Positions 25,555-38,425 of a stretch of DNA of 64,000 nucleotides are shown piece by piece (position 1 is the first letter of the stretch; every line of letters begins with the position of its first letter). The translations under genes and the position numbers were made by a program. The stretch is from Ptiloglossa arizonensis. Taxonomy: Eukaryota; Arthropoda; Insecta; Hymenoptera; Colletidae. The notes below the pieces were generated by a model. That model searched no databases. It was not told where the DNA came from and saw only the letters and a list, made by a program, of their open reading frames with translations. The stretch covers positions 11,892,001-11,956,000 of the forward strand of contig NC_135055.1 in NCBI RefSeq assembly GCF_051014685.1, written 5' to 3'.

Positions 25555-25775
25555 CGATTTTAACACACCTGATCCGAATGAAAACGATCGATCAAATACG
25601 TATAGGGGTATGGCTGTGGTTGAAGCTGAAAAGAAATAAAAAATATAAAAAATGAACGAAATGACAACGCTTCGAAGACAATGTGTCGATATTTCGTAAA
25701 AATTTCTAACACAATTCGAAGATGCGATTTTCGTAGTTTTGATGAAAAAGTGTATTTCGTAATGGAAAACGAAAG
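25555..25775 (+). repeat. Dispersed direct duplication, left copy
   Basis: About 215 bases repeated 991 bases downstream at 26546: TAACACACCTGATCCGAATG, GTATAGGGGTATGG and AATTCGAAGATG are shared. Confidence 0.8.
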
Positions 25776-26545
25776 ACAAACTAAAAAGTCAAATTAGGGT
25801 CGGCGAGACCAAACTCGAAGAATGTGCAATCCCGACAGATGCGCCGGTTGCAGTACGGGACGAGGGTGTTTAAGCGCAAAGAATCTTCCGCGTCATTGCA
25901 CTGTATCGTCCATGGTCTTCTCCTTTGCCACCCCGACTACTATACAGGAACCGACACGCGTAAATCGCGTAATCGCATAATCGTGGCGCGTGCTGAAGTT
26001 CGGGTTGCGGGAGCTTTGCGTACGTCTACATCAGCGCACGTGCGACGTAGCACGGCACTGAATCAACACCGATCGCGAATCACGGACCGATTCGTGAATA
26101 CCGAATACGGTCTAGCAAAGCCTTGCCAACCGTTTTACGAGATAATTGTTGCGACCACCTGATCTCCGGTAACGACACGACCAGCGAGATAAGTAGCCCT
26201 TTAAACGGAAGAATGCCGGCTTACGTTATCGAACGATCGAGAACCTCGAGGGACGAGGGGAACGCAGCACCGATGATGACGAGAATTTAAGGGGGTAAAT
26301 TCGAATTTAAGGGAGGATACTCGAAGTTTCGTCAAATGAAAACTATTGCATCGGTTTGAAACTTGGTAGCGTGTATATACTTTTGTACGGAAATATTTTC
26401 TACAATCGCTCTTTCCATATTGAACATCGTTCGTTTAGAAGAGAAACGATCATTTGTTTAAATGTGCAAGGATTCTATGTGTTTATGGTAACTGTATTAC
26501 GTGAATGATAGTACGTTAGAGCATTCGTTGTCGATGCTGTTTAAT

Positions 26546-26755
26546 CGATTTTAACACACCTGATCCGAATGAAAACGATCGATCAAATACGTATAGGGGT
26601 ATGGGTGTAGTTGGAGCTGAAAAGAAATAAAAAATATAAAAAATTAACGAAGTGAAACCCTTCGAAGACAATGTATCGATATTTCGTACAAATTTTTAAC
26701 ACAATTCGAAGATGTGGTTTTCGTAGTTTTGACGAAAAATAAGTGACACTTCGTG
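26546..26755 (+). repeat. Dispersed direct duplication, right copy
   Basis: Partner of 25555-25775. The unique 770 bases between them include a GC-richer island. Confidence 0.8.
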
Positions 26756-26999
26756 TGTACTTATATTAGGTTTCGAGTTGGCAAAAAGATGTGACAAAAT
26801 TTTAACGATTTTGTCATTTTTTCACGCATTTTGGAACATCGATTCGTTTGATTTTCTTTTCAGTATACTCCCTACCATTGCCACCACATACCGCCTGTCA
26901 GGTTGTCACAGAGTTATCTTCGACGCTGTTAATTATATATTTCTCGTCCTCAATGTGTACAAAGTCGAACGAGCAGAAGAAATAGCGATCGATCGACCT

Positions 27000-27385
27000 A
27001 ACTGTCTTTCACGTTTGACAACTTGAGAGGTAGTACCACGCATGGTATCAATCTTCAATTCCAATCCGAGCTAGAAAAATATCAGCGATCAAATTTCACC
27101 AATCTGTCTCTCAAGTGTGACAACTTAAGAGGCACGTTATATCGAGTTTAGATTGCAATTCCGAATATATAAAAAATGAAGCGAGCCTGAAAAATCTCAG
27201 CGATCAAATTTCATCAACTTGTCTCTCGGGTGTGACAACTTAAGAGGCAATATTGCGCAAGATATCGATTTTTAATTCCAATCCCAAATCTATAAAAAAT
27301 TAAGCGAACCGGAGAAATCTCAGCGATCAAACTTCATCGTTTCTTTTAAGTATGACAACTTGAGGGACACCACCGTGGCATCGAT
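27000..27385. repeat. Tandem repeat, about 110 bp, four units
   Basis: TGTGACAACTTAAGAGGCA and CTCAGCGATCAAATTTCATC recur with 105-120 base spacing. Confidence 0.75.
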
Positions 27386-27689
27386 TCTCGATTCAAATAT
27401 GTACTCGTATACTGTTCGAATACTTGCAAAAAAAACAGGAAAGCAAGTTCAATAATCTCCTCTCAAATACATCGATAGCGAATCGGCCGAGTACCATCAA
27501 TATGCAATCGTATCGATTCCACCAGCAGTTTCGAGCACCGGTTAAATAATACAAACGTGCAAAATTGTACCGCGCGCGATGCAAGCCACCGTTAAACCGC
27601 TCAAGTGTATTATCCCGAGTATGGCCGAGTTTCGAGGTATTCTTTCAGATTTCCCGTGAATTCCTAATCCCGTAATATCCTCCGACCGA

Positions 27690-27970
27690 TATATCGACAT
27701 CGGTAATGGAATCGTGCATTCAAATGGACATCGTTTCCCACCGAGTGTAGGAGGCAGGTCGCTGAGAGCAATGCCGGGGATGATATTGCCAATATTTGGT
27801 TGGATTCTGGTGCGAATGTGCAGGGTGTATGCCAAGGGTGTGCTCGCACCCCCTTAAGCGTGAGCACGGGGGTCGGAGGGTCGGTGTATGTTAGACGCGC
27901 GCCGATTACCATTTGAATGTACCTACCCCTGGTCAGCCTTTGTCAACCCTCCTGACAGTGACCGCACCTA
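27690..27970. promoter_or_regulatory. Candidate regulatory island
   Basis: GC-richer block with TTGCCAATATTTGGTTGG, a hairpin-like GTGCTCGCACCCCCTTAAGC and repeated CAGG/CCTG words. Both strands are partly open but without coding character. Confidence 0.25.
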
Positions 27971-28149
27971 TCTATCTACAAGGGATCCATTCTCCCTTTT
28001 CTTTCTTTCTTCTAACACCGTATGTTCGCTGATAGTTCTTCGACGTCGAAGAACAACCGACTTTGACCGCACAACGATCCAAGTTTCCAAAATACGTTAC
28101 TTTCCTCTTTCTTGTTCCAACTTCATTGACGATCGAAGTTAACCCTAAA

Positions 28150-29995
28150 GCATTCTTTCGTACGTCACGGGGTAGATGTCCCAATCACTGTCACTTTCAG
28201 CTTATCGCGTGACTCGGGGGCATTGTTTCGGAAGATACTTAACTTAAAAATTGTACCAAATTGGAGCGTAACGTTGCTCAACGTTTCTACTATTCGTGAA
28301 CATTTTTTTTTTTTACATTGAATACCACGAATTGATTAATTAATGGAAAATGTACAACGATGTCCAATGTACTACTGTTACCTGAAAAGTTGGATTGGAG
28401 AGGATTCTTACATATTGATCCAGTTTGTGGAACAGATGTAAAATCATCGCCTTTGCAACATTGTGGTAATTAATGAAATAAAAAATTCGCTACTATACTT
28501 GAGAAAGTGCAACTGAAAGTTTGTATTTATCGAAAACGATTCAAATATTTTTCGTTCGAGTGTCGCATTTCACAAACTACGAAGAATGTAACTGATCGCG
28601 TTACACGACCACAAAAACGAAATAAATATTGTCACAGTTTTTTTTCGAAAATGTCCAAACATGAAAGTATAAGCGACACGCCCCTGAATTCCGTTCTTTT
28701 ATGAATCCTGAAACGAAGAACACACAAGCTCACCGAATATCGGGTGACACCATAACAAAAAGGTTATTCCTTAGAAACAGTTAAACTTCGTATAATGTTA
28801 TTGTGTCATTTTAATAGTATCGTATTTTCAGTAAGCAATTTCGATATTATCGTATCCAGCGTTCCTTGTCCTTGGAAATAGTTACATTTGCACATTAGTT
28901 ATTTACATTTGCATTAGTCAAATTTTATCTACATAAAAGATCTGACCTATTTTTGTTTTAAAAATGAATACGTACACTCGATATAACTGCACCTGTAAAC
29001 TATCACAAGGTAAGGTGTTTAGTAGAACCTCGACAAATCAATCTCAAAATATATTCTTGTTTATTCGAAAAAATGACTGAATACGATCGGACGAGTGCTC
29101 TAATAGGTACATAATGCGCGATAAGTAAGAAATTGGTTAAATGAACACTACCCTAAAGGTATATTGACCGTGGAAGACCAGTCCCTTGATCCCTTAGGTC
29201 AGCCTTTCTTAAAGTGCGGTCTGTGGCACGCTCATGGATGTTTTGGTGGGCCAGAACCGATGTAACTGGATGATTTAGCTTACTTTTCTCGAAATTTTAT
29301 ACAAGGATCTATAACTTTTTCAACTTGTATATTGTCCAAAAAACCTTAGGTAATCCGATTTTTGTCCACGGACTGATATAACTGGGGAGCAATTCTTTTT
29401 TGTTGATTTTTTAATTTAACTACTATTCCAACAGAAAACAAAATTATTGGGCTTTCTTAAAAAATGGTGTAGGTCGTATAATTAACCTCCTAATTTCATT
29501 TGAAAGGAAATATCTGTAAACTTATTGCTAACAATGCAGGTACGTTTACCGAAAAAAGAAAAGTGAAATTTTTAACCAAATAGTTTGATATTCTCACAGA
29601 CTTTTTTCATTAGAAATGTTATATTGTTTTATATACCTTATATATTGCACATTGTATCAAGAATGAGTATACACAATTTGAAGTTCGAAGGTCGTAAAAG
29701 GTTAGAGAAAAAAATGTTAACGAAAATTAACTCCGATTGGACAACATGATAAGACAATAATACAAAATTGACGTTTCATTCATAAAAATGGGTCAAATCT
29801 CCTTTTAGTTGTACGACATCGACTATTATTTTCAGATTCTTTTGTGCGATTCTTTTATTCGTTTTTGTGTCAGTACATTCCATTTTAAACAATCTACTCT
29901 TTTAATTCGTTAACATTTTTAAATAGTCTTCTATCAGCATGAATATTTCTCGATAAATCACTCCAAACATTTTCGATGATATTTAAACCGAGTTG
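28150..29995. other. No gene seen
   Basis: AT-rich sequence with only the possible hAT fragment. Confidence 0.45.
29200..29420 (+). mobile_element. Possible hAT-type element fragment
   Basis: CAGCCTTTCTTAAAGTGCGG followed by TCTGTGGCACG resembles the start of hAT transposon ends. No matching right end was found, so this is only a fragment if real. Confidence 0.25.
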
Positions 29996-30039
29996 GATCG
30001 TTCTAACACATTTTATGTAATTAAAAATTACTGTACACT

Positions 30040-30195
30040 TTCGTGATACGTATGGTAGAATCATCTTATTGAAAAATATGATACAAATGGTAGAATTACC
30101 TTACTGAAAAATGTGATACGAATAGTAGAATTATCTTATTGAAAATTGTGATACAAATAGTAGAATTATCTTATTGAAAAATGTGATACGAATCG
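30040..30195. repeat. Tandem repeat, about 39 bp
   Basis: Four units of GTAGAATTATCTTATTGAAA followed by AATGTGATACGAATA. Confidence 0.8.
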
Positions 30196-30199
30196 CATG

Positions 30200-33100
30200 C
30201 TTGTTTGAACGTTCGTTTTAATACACTTTATAATACGCTTTAATACAACTCGATTTAATACACTTCCCATTTATTTGGTCCGATATAAAACTTATTTCTC
30301 TCTTTCCGTGATAACCCAATACCTGTTCGTGTAACTGGAGTATCCAACAGTTCGCATCGTAAAATCGCTTAAATTGCGAGGGAATTTCACGGACGATCGG
30401 ACGATATAAGAAACCTTTGATAAAAGGACTAATTTTCGATCAGAGTATATGGCCTGAGAAATACTTGTATCTTCGTCGACCTCTCCCAGACCCTTCGCGT
30501 AAAATAATGTCTTACACCCTGCGTGTCCAATTCGATGAAACCAATGGGGAGGGTACGACAGCAGTGCGACAGGTGGCCCGTGAAATCAGTGCACGAGTAC
30601 GCCGTTTCGTCGACCCTGGCGTTCGATACGGTTCATTAGGAAATTAAATGTATAATAATTAGAATTGGGGTGCCGATGGGACACGTTAAACGGAAGTCTT
30701 TTTCGCCCAACGACGGGACGACCGAACGATAGGAGAAATTTCACACGAGACGGTGTTTCGTCTCGTGATATAAATATCTCGACAAAAAGAAATCCACACG
30801 GTGCAACTATAAATACACTTAGGGCGATGTCTCTCGCAAAAAAACAAAGGTGAACGTAGCAGACGCGACAAGTTACTTTTTAAACCCAAAACTGTGCACT
30901 ATTCGATCTGTAAGGTAAAGCGTACATCGAAATCACTTGTATTGGGAAAACTACCCTTACGTTCACTGTGCGTTTGAAAATTTAAAAAGATTTTAATCAA
31001 TTTTCATGTAATTGTTTAGTTGACTCGGCTAGGCCAAGTTGTAAATTTATAACTTAAATAAAGAAAATTTTAGAATGTCGCGATACATCCTCGAAAAGCT
31101 TGAAATTATTTTTCACCAGGAAGGAATTAATATTTTAAGTAAGTATTAGTAATGGAAAGTCTTTTGCAAAGAAAATTGAATTTATCCACAGGAATTTCGA
31201 CGTTGTTTTCATTCGAGAGGTACGATTCGGTAAATCGTTTCATTTTATTATTTTATTTGTATTCTCTGTCGTCCACGATCAAAGGAAAAAAAGTAGCCCT
31301 CAAAGTTGGGGATGAAAAACTTACTCGGTACGATATCTCTTCGACGTAAAGAATTATAATGTGAAAATTATGCACTCTTCAGCGATGAATATATTAAAAA
31401 TTAATGAATGCATATTAAATTTTCTCGTAAAATACGGATAAATTTCCGCAACGATTTACGCGCGCAAACTAGAGACCGAAATACAAAATACGAATATTTT
31501 CCAATTTTTATTTCCCACATTGCATCAAAAACTACTCTATCCCTAATTTACACACATCCCGTGCAAATTGGAGTCACTGAAGTCATTAGAGGCATATATT
31601 TGAAGAATATGCAAACTCAACCCTATATTTCCAACATCGTAAACCTACATACGCTTTTAATTTTTCTCAAAAAATCGAGAAACCGATAAAAATCCCTAAA
31701 ATTATCAACGCCTACCCAAACAACGATACCGATCGAACGAGTGCCAATTTACTCGATCATCCGTTAGCAACATCTTTCCGTAGAAAGATTCCAACGAATC
31801 GAATATTTTAATTTACCAAAAAAAAAAGAACGTTTTACGGACGTATTTCTCTGTCCAAATAAAGAAGTCAACGATCGCTCGGAGGTTTCGAGATTAAAGG
31901 AGTAAAATTAATTCCGTTCGGATCAAAAGGAATTATTCGAACAAATCATTTTTTGAAATCCCGATTCCACGGCAGGCAAAATTCTCTCTTGGGCGAGATA
32001 GTTTTCAGCGAGGAAACAGAGGAGGAGGAAGGGTGGCAGGGGGTGGGGTGGGTGATGGGTGGAGAGGGTTGAACGCGAGCGTGCACCCTTACACGTGCAA
32101 CGCCATTTGCATACCGATGATCGAGGACTCGAGAGCTGGTTGCACATTTTCGCGCGTGTTGCAGAGGCGCGGCGGCGCAGGTTGGCTGGCCAGAGGCGGA
32201 GGAGTCGTCGGTGTATTTTAGCATTTCACGTTTGTTTCCATTTAAATGGTAATCGAGTTCATAATGTAATTGTATTCACCGCGTAAGCCGGGTCTCACCG
32301 CAGCGCTTCGTCCCCGCCATTGTTTGCATTGTTCTCCTCGCGGCGCGAACAATCCGCGCGGCAGCCTTTCAGCTTCGCGTTTTGGCGAAATCTAAACCCC
32401 CTCGGCCGTGGCCCGAGATGATATTTTGTCCGTGATACAACGCCAGTTTATGCATCACCGATGGATATCGAGTGAAAAAAGTTCAAAGGCCACCCGATTC
32501 GACCAACCTGGATTCGAGTTAGCGCGCATTTTGTTTTTTTTTAAATACAGAGAAATAACGAAAGTCGAACCCGCGATTGATTTTCTCGTGTAACTTTCTT
32601 TACGATTACTTTAAGATCGATTTCCAAAGATTCTTTGAACTATTCTCTGAAAACGTACCTCGATAGAATTTGCACGAAACGTTTAACGTAAGGTACTTTT
32701 TAATTAAGGAGAAAACGAGGAAAATGATGGTTTAGAAAATTGTGCAACAAAGTCTTTTCTACCGATGAACGCTCTACGTTGGGCCCAATCTTCGAGATTT
32801 TTTAGATATTTTGAATAGAACTTACTTTTATTTTTTATCTTCTCTGAATTGGTCTTGTAAACAAAAATTGCTTCAGAAGAAACGAATGAAGGTTTTTTTT
32901 TTTGTTATCGCTGTTAGTATTATTACTATTACCGAGTATTTATTTATCATTTTACCGTTTCCCACGATAATCGTTTGGTTTCAATTTTAGAACGTTCCAG
33001 GTGAAGATAGCGAGAACAAATAGATTTGTTTCGTTGTATTTTTATTAAGATGGAGACACCAATCTTCGTGCCAGACTTTGAAATTTCTTCCGTGGACAAG

Positions 33101-34350
33101 AAGACAAACGAATGTTTATATCCCCACTCTAATTTACAGGCTACCAATTCCCCTACCATCGCGTGCAATGTCGTTATTAACCATTGTCAATACTCGAGAT
33201 TTAAAAAACGTAACGTACGAGTGGTATTAAAGACTAAACTTCGACCATAGATCAAAATCGTCGATGTGAATTTTTATTTAAAATTACCAAAATAGATGAC
33301 ATTTAAAATTTTTTATTTTACGATTATAAAATCGATAAGCAAATTCCTATGGCTGTAATGAAAATTAAAATGCTGTGTGCAAATCTCTACTCTCTCTGTG
33401 CGTATTAAAAATCGATCTTTCGTACGGAGAAGAAACAAAATTTGATTTACCACGTGTTCGAATATTTTGCATTGTGTGTAAACCTAATTATCGCGAAATT
33501 ACACCGTAAACCGATGCTTTTGTCGACAAGATTGTTCTCGATCGAATACGAAGAGAGACTCCCTTTAAAGGCTACTGTTAAATATTTAAGCCCCCTGGTT
33601 GACAAGTGAATTAAGTCTCCTACCTTAGTATTGTGAGAATTGCAATTTCGTGTAATACTTTATAAAAAATGAAGAACAGAATGTAGCTCTCTCATGAGAG
33701 AAAATGAAATAAGAGAACAATAATTATGATAATACAATTTAAAAGAGAAACTACATTCAGTACGTTAACGATCACTATTTCAGACACTTGTCCGATCACT
33801 TTATTTACAATGTAAAACTGACTATTCTTTATTAATACAAAAGAAAATACACGCAAGTTAATGAATAAAACAAGTATTCTTAATATTTACCATCTACATG
33901 ATATTTTCCATGATTCTAAACTCACTTCACTCGTCGATTATCGCGGCACGTTCACCGTAAGTAAGCTCGCCCAATAAAAAAAAACCAATCGAACACGTCC
34001 CGTGTTTCTCATTTTTTCGAATCCGACTCGATCAACGAATTGATAAAGTTCATCGTCCGTGGGCCGTGTGTACGAGAATGTAACACCGAATGGGATCTCG
34101 AACGAGCGTTAAATTACGATGTGTTTGTCATACCGCGGCATATTTTAACAAAATTCTCCGTGCATCCCGAATTTGCAGGTCGGACGTAAATCATAACAGA
34201 TGGGGGAAGCAACGTCGTCCTATAACGAAAATTTTTGCCCGAAAACGCATTGTTATACAGCTCACGGAGGAGTCGCAGAATTCGTCGAGGTGAAGCATAG
34301 AGAGTAACCCGGGGGTTGAAGCTAGGTATACGAAGGGGGTTGGACGTTAT
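30200..34350. other. No gene seen
   Basis: Gene-poor. GC-richer spots at 30470-30640 and 32020-32420 (the latter holds the G-rich tract). Confidence 0.4.
32031..32068 (+). other. G-rich tract able to form a G-quadruplex
   Basis: Five or more runs of three or more G within 38 bases (GGGTGGCAGGGGGTGGGGTG, then GGTGATGGGTGGAGAGGG), in a GC-rich island that also carries the POU-type octamer ATTTGCAT at about 32104. Confidence 0.5.
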
Positions 34351-34359
34351 TGTAACGCA

Positions 34360-34510
34360 GGGGATGTCCCGTTCGGCTGTGTGTGCGCGCGCGCGTGTGG
34401 CAGAGTTGGTTGCCTTTCTCTCATACATATTCATCAAACGCTAATTAATCATCGCCGGGCACACCCACTGCAAGCCACCCTCTTGGCAGCAACCGGAGCC
34501 TGGTGGAACG
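34360..34510. promoter_or_regulatory. Candidate regulatory island with homeodomain core
   Basis: Alternating GC dinucleotides (TGTGTGCGCGCGCGCG), then CATCAAACGCTAATTAATCA containing a TAATTA homeodomain core, then a GC-rich stretch. Confidence 0.25.
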
Positions 34511-34516
34511 GGGGAC

Positions 34517-34560
34517 AAAAAAAAAAAAAAAAAATATGTATATATATATATATATATACA
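34517..34560. repeat. Poly-A and (TA)n microsatellite
   Basis: A run of A longer than 15 followed by about ten TA units. Confidence 0.85.
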
Positions 34561-34644
34561 CGAGGTCCGCAACGCAGACACCTCTATATATTACGAGGTA
34601 CATCCAGATGTCGAAGCGGGCAGGCGCGCGGCGAGATTTTTAAA

Positions 34645-35979
34645 TGGAATTGACAACACTGAAAACGATCGCGGTGAGTAACAAAAATTTATGTCGCCGC
34701 GCGATCGCGCTCGCTCGGATTACGCGAGAAATTACGAACCGGGATCATCATCGACCGAATTCCCACCGTACCGAGCGGCTCCGGACGATTATACAATTAT
34801 TCAATTACAGATACTTCGAACGTATTTACGCGATCCTTATTTTTCTTTTCCCTTCTCGAAACACGTCGCGGAACGATGACACGGTAACAACGTGAGCTTT
34901 GAGTAACCAACCGATGAAGTTCGATCAACGGTTGTTCGATCGTCGAAGGTATGGTAATTTAAGTCAGAAATGTTAGCTATATCAATAGAGTATACCTAGA
35001 GTAGAGTACACTAATAGTATTCGTTCTTGAGACATTTTCGAAAAAGATCGTACCACCTTGTATAAGAGCGACACTATCCAAATCGTACGATTCCTAATAC
35101 AATCCTAATAAATTCTATGAAAAACAATTATTGTCAAGAGGAAGTATCACAATTAAGTAAAATTTTCTTCTTCGTTCATTCCATTGATATTTAAACCGCA
35201 ATTCATTGACCCTCATTTTTGTCTTAATTACTTATCTATAAAGTACTCTTTCACTCTTATACTTTTTCAAGAACTCATATTTTCGTCCATTTTCCAATGG
35301 AAAATTTTTACCTAATAATTCGTTATTTACGTAAATATTCTCTTCACCGAAACATTTATCGTGTTCGACGTAGAGAAAATTGTTCGATGATATCGATCAG
35401 CGCGAAACATCCACGATCTCGATCGTTTCGAAAAAAAAAAAAAAAATCCAAAACTCTCTCTGTTTTTCGAATTCTCGTATCGGATCGGTTGCTCGAATAT
35501 GCACGCTAGCGAGAACGATCGATCTAAATTGTAATTTCGCAATCCCATTAAATAGGGGGCCACCTTCGCGCGCACTTGCTCGGAGGGGGGGATCTTCGTT
35601 CGGCTTTCACGCGGACGGGATGCGTATAATTAGGTATCGTTTATTTTACACCGAGGCGCCGCAGTTAGGGTGACACTTCCAGCTTATAATACATGTATAT
35701 GCGCAATGGGGTCCTGGCCGAGCGTAGACGCGGCCACACCGGTGGTAGTCGCTCATAGAACGCTTCGCTGCTAATGCGATACGATCATCGCCAGCCAGCC
35801 GTCGTCCATTGATATTGTACACCACGGGGAATCCCCCTTCTTCTAGGCCTTTCGGTATTTTCTACCGATCAAACTTCCATTCTACCTCCGGGATGACTTT
35901 CTCAGTCGCTCTACGAAATTTCTCTGCTCTTCTCGAAACTTCCCTCCTCTAGAAATTTCTAGAGGGGAGGACAGAGTTA
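34645..35979. other. No gene seen
   Basis: Mixed sequence with a GC-richer stretch at 35560-35830. Confidence 0.4.
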
Positions 35980-36480
35980 CAGGGTCGAAAAATACAGAAT
36001 TGGAGTATCATAGTCCTGTCACACCAGCCTTGGTAATTGTTAAAAATCTCGCAACATACACTGTCTACTCTTCACGTTTTAATTCCATTTACGGGTCTCG
36101 TGTTTGGCATCGAAGTCTCTTCGATAAGGTAATTAACAATGTCACAAAAGACCTTTGTAAATCACCTATCCTACTGATCTTACAAATCGTGCGTTCTATA
36201 TGAAAACAAGAAATAGGGTTTGTTATTGCTACTCAAAAATATGCTATAGTTGCTAGAATACGAAATTTCTCTACGTAGAGGAAAGAACAAAGTTACAGGG
36301 TTGAAAAATACAGAATTGGAGTATCATAGTCCTGTCACATCAGCCTTGGTAATTGTTAAAAAACTCACAACATCTACTGTCTATTCTTTACATTTTAATT
36401 CCATTTATGGGTCTCATGTTTGGCATCGAAGCCTTTTTGATATGTTACTTAACAATGTCCCTTAACAATGTGCACTTTAT
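35980..36480. repeat. Direct duplication, offset 316 bp
   Basis: CAGAATTGGAGTATCATAGT at 35995 and 36311, alike for about 170 bases. A further match follows after each copy. Confidence 0.85.
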
Positions 36481-38084
36481 AAATCGATTATCCTACTGAT
36501 TTTACAAATTGTTTGTTCCATGCGAAAATAAGAAACTGCTACTCAAAAATGCGCTATAATTGTTAGAATTCCGCAGTGATACTTGCTGGAAATGTTCCAG
36601 TAAGTGTCAGTGTCTTTATAACTGTCATTTAAATTGTTTTAGGCAGTAACTGTGAATAGTTGAGAATGTTGATGTACAAAGCACAATGTAGCCGTGACGA
36701 GCTACTGTAAATAATTTATTCTCGTCGAACGTTGTGCGTGTACAGTCATTTTTCAAACGCAGCACGTGCAATACAACGACAAATGAAGAAATATACATAA
36801 ACAGTTAATAGAAGAACCGCGAGAAAAATTTGACACGAGGCAAGGTCAAAATTATAATTAAAGCAAATTATATTTCGCGCGCATGCTTCTTCACCGTAAC
36901 CTTGGCACGACCTTGGCCATGAATGGTAATTTTACTCGTTGAGAAACGATTTGTTATTGCACGTAATATGTTTATATTGTGGACTGAAAGAATCACAGTG
37001 TACTCGAAACGATCTTAACGAATTCGGAGAAAATTAACTTCGATACCGAACGAACGTTGAAAAATAAGAATTTTGTGCCTCGTTTGGTTTCAGAAATATT
37101 AAACCAATTGTAACTATTCACCCTGTATAACGAGCTGTTGCAAAAAAAAAATAAGAAATGTTTACAATTTTGAAGTTACTTGGAACAAGGCTCGTAATAC
37201 CAAAATCTACAAAGTATTTATAACTTTTTGGAATCAAACGGTACACGTCCTACTATTTCACAATGTTGTACACGATTTGATTCGTAGACGTTTATTTTAT
37301 TTATTTATTTAACGCTTTTATTGCACAAAGTCCGCGACATACACGCAGAGCAAACATTCGTTTACAACGAGAGACGAGATAGAGGGAAGATAAGCGTGCA
37401 AAGAGGCGAGATGCAACAGAGATGCAGATTTCTAAATCTAATCTCGATGGTTCGTTGTACAGTTTATAATTTATGCCATTAATAGTTACCTATCGCGCTA
37501 AAATTTGGCTCATTTTCATTTTGTACCTCTTTCTAACGTAACGCGTGTAATTCGTATATTCCAATACCATTTTATTGTATAATGAAACACTCTTGTAATT
37601 TACGATAACGAATACGCTTGCAACAACAACAAGAAACTATTATTTCTTATTTTACATTGTACGTGCGTTATTATCTCGTATAAAACAAGAACGATAGAGC
37701 AAACAAGGACCAAAATGGTACAAATCTTATATTCCGCTACAATGTTATCTCGATGACGATCAATCCTGGTTTAAACTGCTAATAATTCGTACTCTCGTTA
37801 CGGTGGCCCACTTGTAGCAAAACTTACGAGCAGCACCGAGTTGTAAGTTCCTAGTCGCGTGAAAATCGTCTACGTGTTTTGACTGCCGACATCAAATCGC
37901 GACAATGGCAGATTGCGTGCTGACAAATGAGCGGCCCGCACCGGGACCCGATACACAGGAGACATATGGCCCCATAAAAAAAAAAAGCGCGAGAGATACA
38001 AGAGATGGCCTGCAGCAACCATCCAGTCGATCCGATATTAATGGAGACCAAACACCGCACATTCTGTGTCGCCGCTGTCCCCGT
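36481..38084. other. No gene seen
   Basis: AT-rich, turning GC-richer at 37840. Contains TTCACCCTGTATAACG at about 37128, an edge word often seen at insect element ends. Confidence 0.4.
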
Positions 38085-38136
38085 TGTGTGTACACATTGG
38101 TGCGCCATTATGTCCCTGTTATAATGTGTACACACA
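38085..38136. repeat. Perfect 14-bp hairpin
   Basis: TGTGTGTACACATT at 38085-38098 pairs perfectly with AATGTGTACACACA at 38123-38136 across a 24-base loop. It sits in a GC-richer island. Confidence 0.75.
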
Positions 38137-38319
38137 CCCCCTTTCGCAACAATGGAATGATCTACGATCGTGCCAAACATAGATCGCCGAGTCAATTTTT
38201 CGCCCTTCTGCCGCCCTTTCTCTTTTTTTTTTCCACGCTATTTACGTTCCTTTGCTCCTTTCGGTCCAGGAACGCCTCCTTTCCATGGTGTTTACATTAA
38301 TTTTCTATTAAAGAACGCC

Positions 38320-38425
38320 CAAACGTTGTATTTCACTTTTTTTGCTTTTTGCCAAAGTTGTAACAACGTTTTGCCAAACGTTGTATTTCGTTTCTTTTTT
38401 TCTTTTTGCCAAAGTTGTAACTAAA
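38320..38425. repeat. Two-unit repeat around CCAAACGTTGTATTTC
   Basis: CCAAACGTTGTATTTC and TTTTTGCCAAAGTTGTAAC occur twice, 52 bases apart. Confidence 0.65.

Noticed and set aside
30417..30647. 76-codon open frame with a protein-like end (TTAVRQVAREISARVRR)
   Set aside because: Short, GC-rich spot, no good acceptor or partner exon.
37851..38300. Opposed open frames of 114 and 131 codons
   Set aside because: Both strands open across a GC-rich island containing a perfect hairpin. Composition explains the frames better than coding.
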